From positions 160,015,167 to 160,079,166 of the forward strand of contig NC_080672.1 of NCBI RefSeq assembly GCF_030247195.1: a DNA stretch of 64,000 nucleotides. Direction: 5' to 3'. The position numbers were made by a program, and so were the translations under genes. The notes under the pieces were generated by a model. It did not search any database, was not told where the DNA came from, and saw only the letters and a program-made list of their open reading frames with translations. Of the stretch, positions 10,621 to 22,127 are shown one piece after another. Origin of the DNA: Topomyia yanbarensis (lineage: Eukaryota > Arthropoda > Insecta > Diptera > Culicidae). Position 1 is the first letter of the stretch; every line of letters begins with the position of its first letter.

Positions 10621-11680
10621 TATAGTTGATATTCGAGCCAGTAGAACTTCTTGAGCGTCTCATATACGAGATCCGCTGGAAATTGAGGATTCGATAAAAG
10701 AGACGGTCGACTAACGGCGTCGAATTATCGGAAGAGATGAACAGCGGTGAGCGAGTTTTACAAGAGGGAATGAGACATTTACGTACTACAATTGGAATGA
10801 AATCTGTTAATAGCAAAAACAAATATCTAATTTCAGGAACTGTACGAGATGGCGCTAGGCCTGTGGCCTTCGACTGGTATAGTCCATTCTTATTGGTTCG
10901 AAAGTCTTGGCTGGTTGGTAGATATGTGCTCGCACTTGCAAGTTGATCAATTCGCTTGCGTGGGGGATTTGTGGATCCTACTGGTTGTAGATACTTCTGA
11001 CCGTGTGTATGAGTCTAGTTCAGGAAAGAAGTGCAGGATTGGCAGCTAAGAGATAGTTGATTATTCTGCACTTGCTTTTACGATTACTTAACTTGACCAA
11101 GCACACCATCTTTTAGAAATGATAGGATAAACATTTCTATGTTCTTTATGGGCAGGGATTTTTTTTGTGAAACCCTGAAATGCCTTCACTCGTCTAGCTA
11201 CTCAGCATAATGATAAAAAATGAGAGTTTGCCTGGTCCATAATGTAATGAATAGTAGAACAGGGATAATCGAATTCTGTTATAAGATAGAGATGAAACAG
11301 CACAGTTGTAGGAAAAAGTATTCGCGAGTAAGGACTAATAGTGCTAGTATGTTTACCGCATTAATAGTCGATTGATCCGCTTCGGACCTAGGAGACAAAA
11401 AGGAGATTAGAAAGAGACAGAAGTGGATTCAATGCGAAATTTTCCAATATGACGTAGACCCCATGGCGATGGTAGGATGATATTTTCATAGGATTACACA
11501 GACTAGATGACACGACGTTACACGCTCTAAACTTGTGCCAAATAGTATGTATGTATGAATGTAAGCCCGTATGTTTGCCTATATGCATGGATGTGTATAG
11601 GAGTAATGTATACCTCAGCAACATGGAAGGACAGCCTCTGAGCCGCCAAAATACTCATGGGAAACCGGGTGAGCGGTCAT
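10621..11680. other. No gene recognised
   Basis: The stretch holds unremarkable short frames only. The part at 10840-11050 has a higher GC content and could be a fragment of an old retroelement; no domain is recognisable. Confidence 0.3.
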
Positions 11681-11689
11681 AGGTGTGAC

Positions 11690-12103
11690 GGGTTTCAACG
11701 TAAAAAAGACTTTTTTGCGATTTGTTTTGGAAATTTGGGTGAAGTGAATTGATCAAAAAATTTTGTACGTTGTAATGTATTATTTCAATAACATTCTTTA
11801 ATTTTTCTATGCAAAAATAGCAACAAGCAACTTGTTGACGAAGCTTTTTGTTAAACATTTCTGGTAAAACACGATTTGCGGTGTTAACTGCTATTCAAAA
11901 ACTACTTAAGCGATTTATTTCAAGTTTTTGCGAAAATGTTCTATAAAAAGCTTCGTCACCGAATTGTTTGTCGATATTTTTGCATGAAAAGATTACAGAA
12001 TGTTACTGAAATGATGCATTATAATACACAAAAGTTTTGAATTATTCGCTTCACCCGAATTTGTAAAAATCGCAAAAAAAGTTTTTTTTCTTATTGAAAC
12101 CCT
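11690..12103. mobile_element. Palindromic MITE, GGGTTTCAACG family
   Basis: The left end GGGTTTCAACGTAAAAAAGA faces the right end TTCTTATTGAAACCC. The internal halves also pair: TGCAAAAATAGCAACAAGCAA against TTGTTTGTCGATATTTTTGCA, and AAGCTTTTT against AAAAAGCTT. The same family occurs at 15630-15838 and as a truncated copy at 150-305. Target duplication is unclear. Confidence 0.75.
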
Positions 12104-12779
12104 TAACCGCCCCCACCCACCCCCTAAGTAATCAATTAATTTATTCAATCTTTTTGTCTCATAAGTGTCTATTGTTCCAGGAGCATAAGAACATACGCGC
12201 GCGTGTTGTCGGTTGTATGTCCGCTATGCAACGACGCTCGCTTTAGGTACTTAGGTAATGCTTAAATTATACCGCTCAAACTACACTTCAGTTAGTAATA
12301 CAACGCTCGCGAATATATGTTGCATATGAAGCGATATCTTATTCAATCGTTCCAAAGTGTATGCATGGTATATTAGGGAATTTTCAATTACAAAGGTATT
12401 AGCATATCTTTTCGTGAAATGCCTCGAGATTAAAATAAAGGTACAGAGAATAATAAAACTGTTTAATGTTTGCACAATATCTGATTGAATTCAACATTAG
12501 TAATACTCCCGACAGTCGGCTGTCCGAAGTTGAAGTTGCTTTTTTACAAAATGAGAATTCACGAAGTAATTGTACAAACGATAAATCTATCATAAAATCT
12601 CGGCTGCCGGCAGCCCGGAGCAATAAACTCAAGATAAAACTTATGAGAGTTGCATAGATCGTATCACTTATCAAGGTGAATCCAGATTGGTGTAACTTGT
12701 ACCCCTTCCCACTATCAAAAACACCTTCCCGTGGCAAAAGTTGAGATGCAGAGGTATACACGGTCTCCATAACAACGTT

Positions 12780-13440
12780 TGTCACACTAACATTCCTTTC
12801 CTTCCTCGATGGACGGCGCCGGTGATTGAGTGATAAGCGTGACCGCCACTCATTTTAGTTGGGCTGGGTTCAATTCTCCAGCCGAGGTCGTTGAGATTTT
12901 GCTGAGGTGAAAAAATCTGTGGTCACGTCTTCCCTCAGAAGGGAAGTAAGGCCGTTGGTCCCCGGTCCATGAGTTGATGGATCGGTATCTCGTCCAGGTA
13001 GTGGAGTCACCTCTCTGGCGTCGGTAAAGAAGAAGTAGAATCCAACTTCTATACCTACTGACAAATATCCTCCTCCCGTGATACTTGTGGAGTGCGCAGT
13101 AGTATATACGGCATCCGATACTTATCGGTTATCGGACTAACAATTCCTTCCCCCTTTTCCTTCCGGACTAACAATTCCTTCCCCCTTTTCCTTCCGCGAT
13201 CTACGTTCGGGCCTGGCCGGCGCCGGTATTGATCAATAAACACTTTAGGATTACCAGGAATTGCATATTGAAAGATGTTTCGCTACCCCCAGGCATAATT
13301 ATCAGCAATCCCTGTGCAACTTCAGCTAGTCCAGATCGATAACGGAGTAGCAGCCAGGGGTGATCGCACAAGCTCAAGCTAACATTCCTTTCCTTCCCCG
13401 ATCACTGGCAAGGACGTGGCCGGCGCCGTTATTGGCATTT
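12780..13440. repeat. Diverged direct repeats with CCTTCC and GGCGCCGG blocks
   Basis: A module of ATTCCTTTCCTTCC followed some tens of nt later by GGCGCCGGT-ATTG occurs near 12790, 13140, 13165 and 13385. ACAATTCCTTCCCCCTTTTC is present twice in tandem (13140-13195). The block immediately precedes the palindrome at 13449. It looks like part of an unidentified repeat family. Confidence 0.5.
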
Positions 13441-13448
13441 CAAAGCAT

Positions 13449-13696
13449 AGAATTCTCGATAAACTTATGATTACTGGTTAAAAGCCAACTGTCAAAATTC
13501 TCTTTGAAAGTAAATTCCGGACAAACCGTTACTCGTTAATCACAGATGTTGGTAGTAAACGAAAGAGAAAAGTTTTCTCTTTCATTAACTGTTATGTACT
13601 GTGTTTAGCCAGTAACGGTTTGTCCGGAATTTCTTTCCAAAGAGAATTTTGACATTTGGCTTTTAAGCCGTAATCATATGTTTGTCGAGAATTCTT
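13449..13696. mobile_element. Palindromic MITE
   Basis: The arms pair over about 95 nt: AGAATTCTCGATAAAC with GTTTGTCGAGAATTC, TGTCAAAATTCTCTTTG with CAAAGAGAATTTTGACA, and TTCCGGACAAACCGTTAC with GTAACGGTTTGTCCGGAA. AGAGAAAA/TTTTCTCT lies at the centre. There is no coding capacity. Confidence 0.75.
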
Positions 13697-14371
13697 GAAA
13701 CGTGCACATTGAGAATGGATAAGCTACTCTCGGGCGCCATTCGTTGATCCTCTGTGCAATTTCGCTTATTCTGGTCAATCACGGAGTATCAATTACGAAT
13801 TGTACAGTCGTCATGCTCATTACAATATGTCGAAAATATTAAAACGGACAGGCAGGCGTACTGTGCAGAGTTGGGTTTGAAGATATTTCAAAATTATGCG
13901 GCAATTATTTTATTCATTTAACGAATAATTTAACTAACGAATGGTTCTGAATCTCAAATGAGGAAGAAACGAGGAGGGTTAGGATATCACGTTGGGAGGG
14001 ACTGGGTTAAGAAGGTTAAGTCTCTCTCTTTTGGTCCTTTGGAATTGGACAGAGGTATTTACACCTTGCCCTGGCTAATAAGTCTAGATTAAAGCGCCTT
14101 TACTCGCTCTTAGATTGTTCCAACCAATAAGACAAAGAAAACACCAACTAGAAGTAAGGACAACCTTATGGAAGTCGCATAGCTGTGAAACTAGCGAAAC
14201 TGCCCTAGAGTTTCATCTCGTCCAAACACACCAAAAAACACCAGTCAACGACTTAATTATAATTTGAACGATCTCACCGGTATATCCATACTCCGTGGCT
14301 GAAAATATCGATCGGCAGGCTTCTCTGGCCTACTTCTTAATAGGCTGTGATAGCTCACCCAGCTTATATTA

Positions 14372-14552
14372 GGTTTGTTCCAATACACGGAAGTTACCCC
14401 TGTTACTCCGGAGCAAACAGGAACAAAAAATTCTTGCTCCTTTTTACTCCGGTTTGCTACCAGAAGACAAAAGAGAAGAAGAGAATACAGGAACGATTTT
14501 CTCCCTGTTTGCTCCGGAGTACTTCCAGTTTCTGCTGGTACTGGAACAAACC
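14372..14552. mobile_element. 181-bp MITE with TA target duplication
   Basis: The termini are GGTTTGTTCCA and TGGAACAAACC, flanked by TA at 14370-14371 and 14553-14554. Internal inverted matches (CTCCGGAGCAAACAGG and CCTGTTTGCTCCGGAG) make the element almost wholly palindromic. The TA target suggests mobilisation by a Tc1/mariner-type transposase. The short frames inside are by-products. Confidence 0.85.
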
Positions 14553-15629
14553 TATTGTACCAGCGACGTTTCTCGACTGAATCTGCTCCTCACTTTTGGA
14601 GGTTCTTCAATGACAGACGCAATCGAGACGCAATAGTTTTCTACTAAATCCGGTTTGTTCTGTCGCCTACACCAGTCCTTGCGAATTCAATGCATCCAGT
14701 CAATCAACTGGAATGATTTCGTTCTTCACCATACACTCCATCCAATCAAGCTTCCAGAAATTACGGCAAACGCTTCCACACTATAACTCGTTTAACATTA
14801 AATATCTGACTTCTTAACGTATTTGTTCCTGTTCGCGGAGACAAATACATGGTCCATTGGAAAAGTCCAATATTAGCATAATCATAGAGAACAGACATAT
14901 AAGCTAGAACAAACTTTTTTTGGAAACATCTGTGTAAACATTTAAATGAAAATACGTTGAAAATCACCATCGCATACAGGTCATAAAGGCCTGAATCACC
15001 ATTGTATCCAAGTTTGCACGCAACGCCCGTATAGCGTTTGCTGGTCGATCCTAGCGCCAGCTACTGGCAAGTTGCTACTTGTTGGTGGCATTTTAAAACA
15101 ACAGTTTTATTTCTTACACACATTGAAAACTTTACTTGTATGTCAGTTCTCAGTGGTATAATCTCACTTCCACAGCTTTAACACAAATACAAAAAAAATG
15201 TGAAAGTAACGCTTTTCTGATAATGAAATGGCATTTGCTGTATAAGTTTTGTTTTATTTTATATGTTTTTAGCGAGCTTCAGTACTTTTCATATTTCTCA
15301 TAATATCATGATGATACATTCAGTATATATTACGTAAAATTACGCTGTTCTACGCTAGTTTTAAATAAAGGATTGTGTACAAAACACGACCACAGCTACA
15401 TTGAAAATGCATTAATTCTGCGAAATGGTAAATTACAATCGGATTATTTTCGCTAGATTGTATTCAAGCTTCGGAAATTTCTTTCAGTCGCGCAACGCAC
15501 AGTGGTCCAAAATTGTAAAAAGATAAATGTTTCCTGACATCCAGTTACGTTTTTGTGCTTTGGTGTCTTCAGAAACGTTTTGTAGAATTTGCTTACGCAT
15601 ATTTTGAGATAGACCCCTTAATTCTCATT

Positions 15630-15838
15630 AAGGGGGGCGGGGGGGGGGGGGGTGTGGTGAAAGGTTTCAACGTGAAAAAACTTGCGAGTTTTTTTTAGAA
15701 CTTTGCGTGAAGCAAATTTATCAAAACTTTCGTGCATTATAGTGTATAATTTCAATAACATGCTGTAATTTTTCGTTGCAAAAATATCGACAAACGACTC
15801 GCAAAAAAGTGTTTTTTTCACGCTGAAACCCTTACCCC
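15630..15838. mobile_element. MITE (GGGTTTCAACG family) nested in the foldback's left arm
   Basis: A G-rich run, then AAAGGTTTCAACGTGAAAAA, is mirrored by TTTTTCACGCTGAAACCC. The right arm of the foldback (17865-17910) lacks it and reads straight through CATTAAGGTGTTATAACC in reverse complement, so it inserted after the arms formed. Confidence 0.8.
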
Positions 15839-16491
15839 CCTACGGTGTTATAACCACTTTTCAATTACTTTTTTTATTGAATGGTGAAAAAACATCTTCT
15901 GTTAAGTTTTATAACCATAAATTTGATGCAACTTTGCTGAAGAGATCATACATTCATAAATTTGTATTGGCAAGATATAGTTGTGCGATTATAATTGTGC
16001 TCTAAAATCATTTTTTTGAAATTTTCTTTGCAAGATCAGATTTATCCACTTATGTCTCTTCTATAAAGTTTTAGATAGCAGTAAAACGCATAACATTTCC
16101 AAATACACCAATGCTGTTTGGCGCAAAATTTCGGATATAAAATACTTTTTCAGCAAGAGCTGATATATAATACAGATTTTAAACAGCTTTTAAATACATT
16201 AAATAGATTTATAGAGATTCTATTAAAACTTCTATTAAAAGAAATATTATTGATACCCCTTTCACTAACATGGCTAATGCAAAATTGTCTGGCAGCTCTA
16301 GGGCTTATACTGTGCTGCTAGCATGCCGACAAAAATACTGGGTAACGGATTCAATTCATGTCTGTACTCTGTCGACATGAATGTAATATGATTTGACAAT
16401 TTAAAAAGTATTACTTACTACTTGTCAATCAATATGTTATATGTATCGCTCGCATTTCAATAATTCGATGAAAATATTATTTTGGAAGTAT

Positions 16492-16664
16492 TTTTTTTTA
16501 TTTCAATTATAGAGGTTTTAACTTTAAGGTCATTCTCCTCTTCGGGTTAGAAAAATCTCTTATGAAAAATTTCTAACTCTATGTGCGGGGTCGGGACTCG
16601 AACCCAGGTGCGCTGGCTGCGTACAAGGCAATCGATTTACCAACTACGCTACGCCCACCCCCTT
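16492..16664 (-). mobile_element. tRNA-derived SINE
   Basis: On the minus strand the head GGGTGGGCGTAGCGTAGTTGG and the B box GGGTTCGAGTCCCGACCCC are followed by AGAAATTTTTCATAAGAGAT and the AACCCGAAGAGGAGAATGA block, then TAATTGAAATAAA. It belongs to the family at 6048-6217 and lies inside the foldback near its centre. Confidence 0.85.
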
Positions 16665-16690
16665 TTAGAAGTACTGACATTCGCTGGAAT

Positions 16691-16868
16691 AACATATGGG
16701 ATTTTCGATTGATTAACACCGGTGTAGTGGATTGCACTGGTTTTGCACTTTTTAGCAGAAGTGTCAATGGAACATACCCAGTTTTCTGCACTTCTGCTAC
16801 AAAGTGCAAAAACGGTGCAGTTTCAGTGCACTCCACTACACCGGTGTCAATCAATCGAAAATCCCAAT
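16691..16868. repeat. Palindrome at the foldback centre
   Basis: GGGATTTTCGATTGATTAAC and ACACCGGTGTAGTGGA are mirrored by TCCACTACACCGGTGT and CAATCAATCGAAAATCCC. The inner part pairs TTTGCACTTTTTAGCAGAAG with CTTCTGCTACAAAGTGCAAA. CTACACCGGTGTAG is itself palindromic and recurs near 33405 and 33470. Confidence 0.8.
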
Positions 16869-17146
16869 ACTGTTTCCGGTAAAAAAGCGTTTCGAAACAC
16901 GTTGTTTGCTTTTTCCATAACATGCGCATACGTTTCGACCTGTTCGACGTTTGTGAATGAGACAGGTAAAAAACAGGGTTGCGGGATGGCCTCCATTTAT
17001 GCAATGGTTATATTAAAGGTGGTGAATGCTGCTGGCAGTATTTTTGTCGGCATGCTACCAGCACAGTGTAAACTCCAGACAATTTTGTATCAGCCATGTC
17101 AGTAAAACGAGTGCAAGGAGGGTTCACCAAAATTGTGCACGAATTT

Positions 17147-17305
17147 TTTTATCGATTGTAGAGGTTTTAACCTTAAGGTCATTCGCCTTTTCGGGTTAGA
17201 AAAATGTCTTATGAAAAATGTCTAACCCTATATGCTGGGGTTGGGACTCGAACCCAGGTGCGCTGCGTACAAGACAATCGATTTACCAACTACGCCCATC
17301 CCTTA
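17147..17305 (-). mobile_element. tRNA-derived SINE
   Basis: Same family as 6048-6217, reversed: GGTTCGAGTCCCAACCCC B box and AACCCGAAAAGGCGAATGAC body. The A-box region is shortened (AACTACGCCCATCCC on the plus strand), so the promoter is probably damaged. Confidence 0.8.
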
Positions 17306-17664
17306 AAATGTATCGTTCGTGAGTATGTTGACTGAGCTCAAAAAATTTTCTAGATCAGTCTCCAGTTTTACTTTCAAATGCAGCATTATACTATACTGTA
17401 AAACATATCTAAAAATTAACTGCAAATAGTTGCAAATTCGAACACAAACTATGTGAAAAACCGTATTTTTACTTAAATATTCTTTTTTACTGAAATATTT
17501 TATATCCGAAACTTTACGTTAAACAGCATTGGTGTATCTAGGAATGTTATGCCTTTTACTGCTATCTAAAACTTTCTAGAAGTTACCTAAGTGACTAAAT
17601 CTAATTTTGCAAAGAAAACTCAGAAAATTTGATTTTAGAGCACAATTATAATTGCACAACTATA

Positions 17665-17741
17665 CTGCCGCTACACAAATAAATGTCACATGTGCTATGG
17701 AATTCCCTATACACATGGGACAATTATGCGTAGAGCGGCAG
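17665..17741. mobile_element. 77-bp palindromic MITE with TA target duplication
   Basis: The termini CTGCCGCT and AGCGGCAG are flanked by TA. The core is CATGTGCTATGGAATTCCC followed by TATACACATGGGACAATTAT. The left foldback arm (around 15975) lacks it, which confirms the exact insertion. Copies of the same length lie at 42895-42971 and 46386-46462. Confidence 0.9.
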
Positions 17742-18022
17742 TATACCTTGCTTACAGAAAATTATGAATATATGATCTTTTCAGCAGTTGCACCAAATTA
17801 ATGGTTACAAAACTTAACAGAAGAAGAAAATATTTTTATTGTTCAATAAAAAAAGTAATCGAAAACTGGTTATAACACCTTAATGAGAATTAAGAGGTCT
17901 ATCTCAAAATATGCGTAAAAAAAATAATCTACAATACGTTTCTGAAGACATCAAAGCACAAAAACGTAGCTGGAAGCCAGGAAACACTTATGACCGCCTT
18001 TTTTCAATTTTGGGCTACTGTG

Positions 18023-19376
18023 TGACGGTGATTCACCGTGAATCACAAAGTAGCCAAGCTATTATGCTCACTAATAACCATAAATAAAGCTATAAATCGT
18101 ACGGGGCAAAAAATTCATGCAGGGTCATTTTCAGAATTAGGTATAAAAACACTGATTGAAGAATAGTTAAATATTATACATTTTTCGTCAAATGAATTTG
18201 CCCTGCTGCGTACTGGCTCTTCAAATACTTGATCAAACACACTTTGTCAAACTTTTTATTCAAGTTTGTCAAAGCAATTATTTCTTTATTTATCAAACTG
18301 TACTGGCCCGTTTGTCAAAATAACGTAACGCTGCAGTTTGCCAAACTTGCCGGAAAAGAGTGCGACAAACACGTTTGAGAGAAGTTTGTTCGTTCAGCAA
18401 AGAAAACTACGCAAAACGAATTTTTTTGCTTGTTTTGACAAAAATGGCGATAAAATAAGCAAGTGAAATTTACGATCAACCAAAATATTAATCACGTCAA
18501 TTTTACAACTTTTGTGCTTTTCAAGGATAAATGAAATGATTATTTATATCTAATAGCTCAGTGATTGAAGCTAAAACATGCTACACCCAAAACAATTTCC
18601 CAATGCAAAAAAGGCATTACATCCTTTCGTGCATATTCCGAATTAGAATCATGCCTTCTTCGCATTGTAGACCAAGCATAGCTACGGCATTATACCAACA
18701 CAGCTTCATTCATGATGAAATAAATTGATTGCGAATACACGCTACCATATTATCTGCCCGAATGTAAAAATATTAGTTGGTTTTGCTTGCTGAGTCCGCC
18801 AAAAAGCTGGTGTATTCTATACATGAATACCTCTGTGGTGTTGGTAAGAACTTCTGTCTTCATACACAGTTACGCTTTTTGTCTGCGAACAGCTCAATTC
18901 CAACCACACTAAACGCGTGAACAGTATACGTTCACGAGAGTGTGTGATATACGCGTTATTTTCCCATAGCGAATAGCTTTTGCCGTAAAATCATCGCTCT
19001 CTCATTCTATGCTTCAGAGAAGAGTGGTAGAAAATGATTAGTGCTCAAATTGATTTGCGATGATCGTTGACCAGGGTGATGATGTGTGCTTAAGAGGATG
19101 ACATGGCGTCATATTGGCGAAGTCAACATAAAAAACTTTATTTGTAACAAAATTAACGAAATTTGTCTAAATACAAACGAGAAGCACTTTAGTTTCGATC
19201 AAATTAGAGAAAGTGTGCATTGTTTTCTATTGTATACTGCTACTGCTATTTGTTGATGACATTTCAAGCGACTTTGACGTTGTCGAACTGACCCCCATTG
19301 ATCGGTTGAAAAACGATGTTACCTATTGAGTTCTACAAGATGACGACAAGAATGACCTTATGATGAATGAAGTTCA
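18023..19376. other. No gene; GTTTGTCAAA-type motif cluster
   Basis: The part at 18225-18390 carries about seven variants of TTTGTCAAAC / GTTTGACAAA in both orientations, which may be remnants of a nested palindromic MITE. Nothing coding was recognised. Confidence 0.4.
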
Positions 19377-19503
19377 TGTTTGACAATTCTCGGTGGTTTG
19401 TTTACTTTGTCAATTGCGTGAGTGCGAGTGAAACGGGTGCTCATCTATTACATTCGAACTCACGTAACTCCCATGTAAACAAACCACCGAGAATTGTCAA
19501 ACA
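19377..19503. mobile_element. 127-bp MITE with AAGTTCA target duplication
   Basis: The termini TGTTTGACAATTCTCGGTGG and CCACCGAGAATTGTCAAACA are perfect for at least 20 nt. They are flanked by AAGTTCA at 19370-19376 and 19504-19510, a 7-bp direct repeat (8 bp if one boundary base is shifted). The element is non-coding. Confidence 0.85.
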
Positions 19504-20815
19504 AAGTTCATCCGGCTCATTTTGTGGGATTATGTCGGTTGGTGTAAAACCTAATTGTCAAATTCTGTATGTAGAGATAGGGATGCCAGTTACCTGTGTG
19601 CGCTGGATTAGCATGTTCGGGAAATAATACAAACTGAAATGAGTAACTGCCACTGCTGATCAAAAGTGCAAAACCATGTCATCACTGTCCTTATAGTTTA
19701 TGATACTTTAAACTTAAATACTTTTACTGCGGTAGCTTTCTCCTGCGTATAGTGCGCTTAAATAATCGTTAATCATTATTAACATGTATGAACCTATCTA
19801 GTGGCTAGAACTGGCATATCGCTGGTAAATTTAGGATTGAGAGAACGCCAAAAGCTCCACACAAAATCAACACATAATCATCACCCACACCCCATCAATT
19901 TGATGATGCCATAAACTGTTCTCTCCAATATGCAGCATGTGATCAGTAGAAAGGCGAAATGGAAACAGGTCCTTGAGCGTGTATTAGTATTTTCAGAGCG
20001 CACATGTATCCGAGTGGAGATGTCCTTTACATGTGTATTAGTGCGGAGTCATTTCAATACTAATTCTTCGATATCGTTAAATTCACTAATACATTCCCAA
20101 CTGTGAGTTTGTGTAAAGATCTGTGGTGTAATCGCCATTTAATGCATTTTTGTCCCGGATCAATATCGCTTTCTATGCATTATACCAGTTACAATGCAAA
20201 ATTCTCATTAGAATCATGCTTATTCGCATGTAATTCATACGGTTCGCGTTTTGGGTGTACTGGTTGATTCCAACTACTGATTGTATTACTTTGGCAATTG
20301 CTGTATTGAAAAAAAGAAGAAGAAAAATGCTCCAAAGAACACGTGCGATTAAACTTGAGATATCCATAGTTACTTTGTTACTGCTAAGAGTCAGCACGCG
20401 AGCTGTGTGAAAATATCTAACTTCACCTGCGATGTCATGAGCGAATTACTGATGATCCTGTGGTACGTGCTCCTGTCATAGTGGTTGTCGAGCGGAATTC
20501 TAGGTAAATAAATTACAATCATTAATGTTGAACATTGAACAAACAATTTAATTGGGGATTGAGGTATAGATCCAGGACATGTCGACAACCGTCAAAATCG
20601 ACAGTTGACAGTAGATTTCTGTTTGTACAGCGGTGAAATGGGTCGGGGATCCGCGAACTCGACGGATGATCCGTTGGTTATATTCTGACGAAGAAATTAA
20701 TTTGGTGAAATGCATTCCTTTTTCAGATTCATCTTGGCAGTCTGACCGCGCGGTCTTTGACTAGCGGACAGCCGCCGCGGCTCATTGCGTAGGATTCTAG
20801 TCCATTTAGCATAAG
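19504..20815. other. No gene recognised
   Basis: Short frames on both strands show no recognisable domain. No repeat structure stood out. Confidence 0.35.
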
Positions 20816-20882
20816 GTGATTTGGCATAATGGCTGTTTGGCATAAAAGTCATTTGATATTATAATCATTTGGCAATCACTAA
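20815..20882. repeat. Tandem ATTTGGCATAA-like repeats
   Basis: Five spaced variants (CATTTAGCATAA, GATTTGGCATAA, TGTTTGGCATAA, CATTTGATATTA, CATTTGGCAAT) recur every 13-18 nt. This is an end motif type seen in insect repeats; the element itself is not delimited. Confidence 0.5.
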
Positions 20883-21020
20883 ATTGAAACAAATACTTTG
20901 GATTGCTTGTGTCCGGAATAAAGAACTGCTCGCAGCAGATCAATCGTACGCTAATTTGACGAAAACAATTTTGAATTGTCTACAAGCAGGTAGCATCGGA
21001 GAAATATAGCATTGTATATA

Positions 21021-21341
21021 CAGTGAAGACCCGTTTTTATCAGCCCCTTGGCGAATTTTAAGCTGATAAAACAGAGACATTGATAAATTCGGGACATATA
21101 TTTTTCTGTCTTTTTAATAAACCGAAGCTCTTAAAATATTCTTCTTTGGACCTTAGATATAGCCTCGCAACCTTTTCTGATTATTTACTTTAAGTTCCCT
21201 TTAAGGGGGTCTAACAGCGAATTCAACTTGGTTCGTCTGCTAGAGCCCTCAAACTACCAACTATCAATTTTCATATGAAGCTGATAAAATCGGGTCAAAA
21301 AGCTGATAAAATCGGGGGCAGATAAAATCGGGTTTCCACTG
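21021..21341. mobile_element. 321-bp pogo-like MITE with TA target duplication
   Basis: The ends CAGTGAAGACCCG and CGGGTTTCCACTG are flanked by TA. Sub-terminal repeats GCTGATAAAATCGGG occur three times near the right end. The same terminus (CAxTGxAGACCCGATTT) is seen at 28760-28778, 37975-38035, 42184-42240 and 48282-48491. CAGTG termini with TA duplication fit the pogo/Tigger group, by family knowledge only. Confidence 0.85.
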
Positions 21342-21912
21342 TATTGCTTTGGCTTGCTAAGCCAAACCGAATTTTGATTTCATTAATTCTCATTAGCTTA
21401 ATCAGAACTCCTTTTCTTGCGGAATTATACGTAGGACTAGGGGTTTGCCAAAAAAACACAAATGGTGTTTTCGTTTTCTTGGAGCTAGTGTCAATCGGGC
21501 GGTAGCTTAGTCCTGCCACTAAGTGTCCTGTCACTAAGTTAGTTATATGTTTTGTGTTTTAAAGCGCAAAGATCGTTTTAAACGAGAAAAATAGTTTTTA
21601 CCTAAATATTCTCCATCAAGTAGATAAATAACATTATGCTTACGGCAGCCTGTGTACAATTTTCAAATTAATTAACGTTTATATCTCGATATCAACTTGC
21701 GCGCTGCATATAGTGGAGACAGCTAAACTAGTATTTAGATCTGATGGTTTGCTAATAAACTAGGTAAACTTGATATATGCACATTTATTTAATTCTACCC
21801 TTGGAAGAATCTCAAAAATAACAATTTTACTAGTTTCAAATAGCGGAATATGCAACTGCATTGTCTGCGATCAAGGTATCCTTTTTGCACTGCCATATTC
21901 GAAGCTCTTCAG

Positions 21913-21987
21913 CATTCCAACATCTAAGGAAAAATCACATTTGTCGAAGAAAAAAGCTGCCCAAGAAGCTGCCTGTATCGTAAGTAG
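21913..21987 (+). CDS. Internal exon of a plus-strand gene, possibly KHDC4-like exon E
   Basis: The acceptor AGCTCTTCAG ends at 21912. The exon reads IPTSKEKSHLSKKKAAQEAA then CIVSR, ending at AGTAG|GTAATA in phase 2. It fits the next exon (22128) in phase and accepts a phase-2 donor upstream, exactly what exon D (ending 9109) offers: GG+C gives Gly. The intervening intron would be 12.8 kb. An earlier donor (after 21979) would put the next exon in a different frame that does not lead into the last exon. The K/A-rich motif superficially resembles the last helix of a dsRNA-binding domain, but no such domain is visible around it. Confidence 0.5.
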
Positions 21988-22127
21988 GTAATACCTTTCA
22001 TAGTGACGGAGCAATGTTGCCATCTTGTGCGAAACATTTTTAGAACTGATGTATATTTATTATATAATAAATTGATATTGAAATAACACTTAATTTTAAG
22101 ACTAAACATTCATGAAAATTTAAATAG

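Larger units (their letters stand above)
15498..18022. mobile_element. Second CACAGTGG foldback element, with nested insertions
   Basis: The left end CACAGTGGTCCAAAATTG faces the right end CAATTTTGGGCTACTGTG. Arms pair through GCTTACGCATATTTTGAGAT/ATCTCAAAATATGCG, CTTAATTCTCATTAAGG, and TACTGTGCTGCTAGCATGCC/GGCATGCTACCAGCACAGT. The terminus is shared with the element at 2992-5771. Insertions inside are a MITE (15630-15838), two SINEs (16492-16664 and 17147-17305), a palindrome at the apex (16691-16868) and a 77-bp MITE (17665-17741). No clear target duplication remains. Confidence 0.75.

Noticed and set aside
21913..21987. dsRNA-binding domain suggested by SKKKAAQEAA
   Set aside because: The motif is only the last-helix pattern; no preceding beta strands or GxG region could be found in neighbouring exons.
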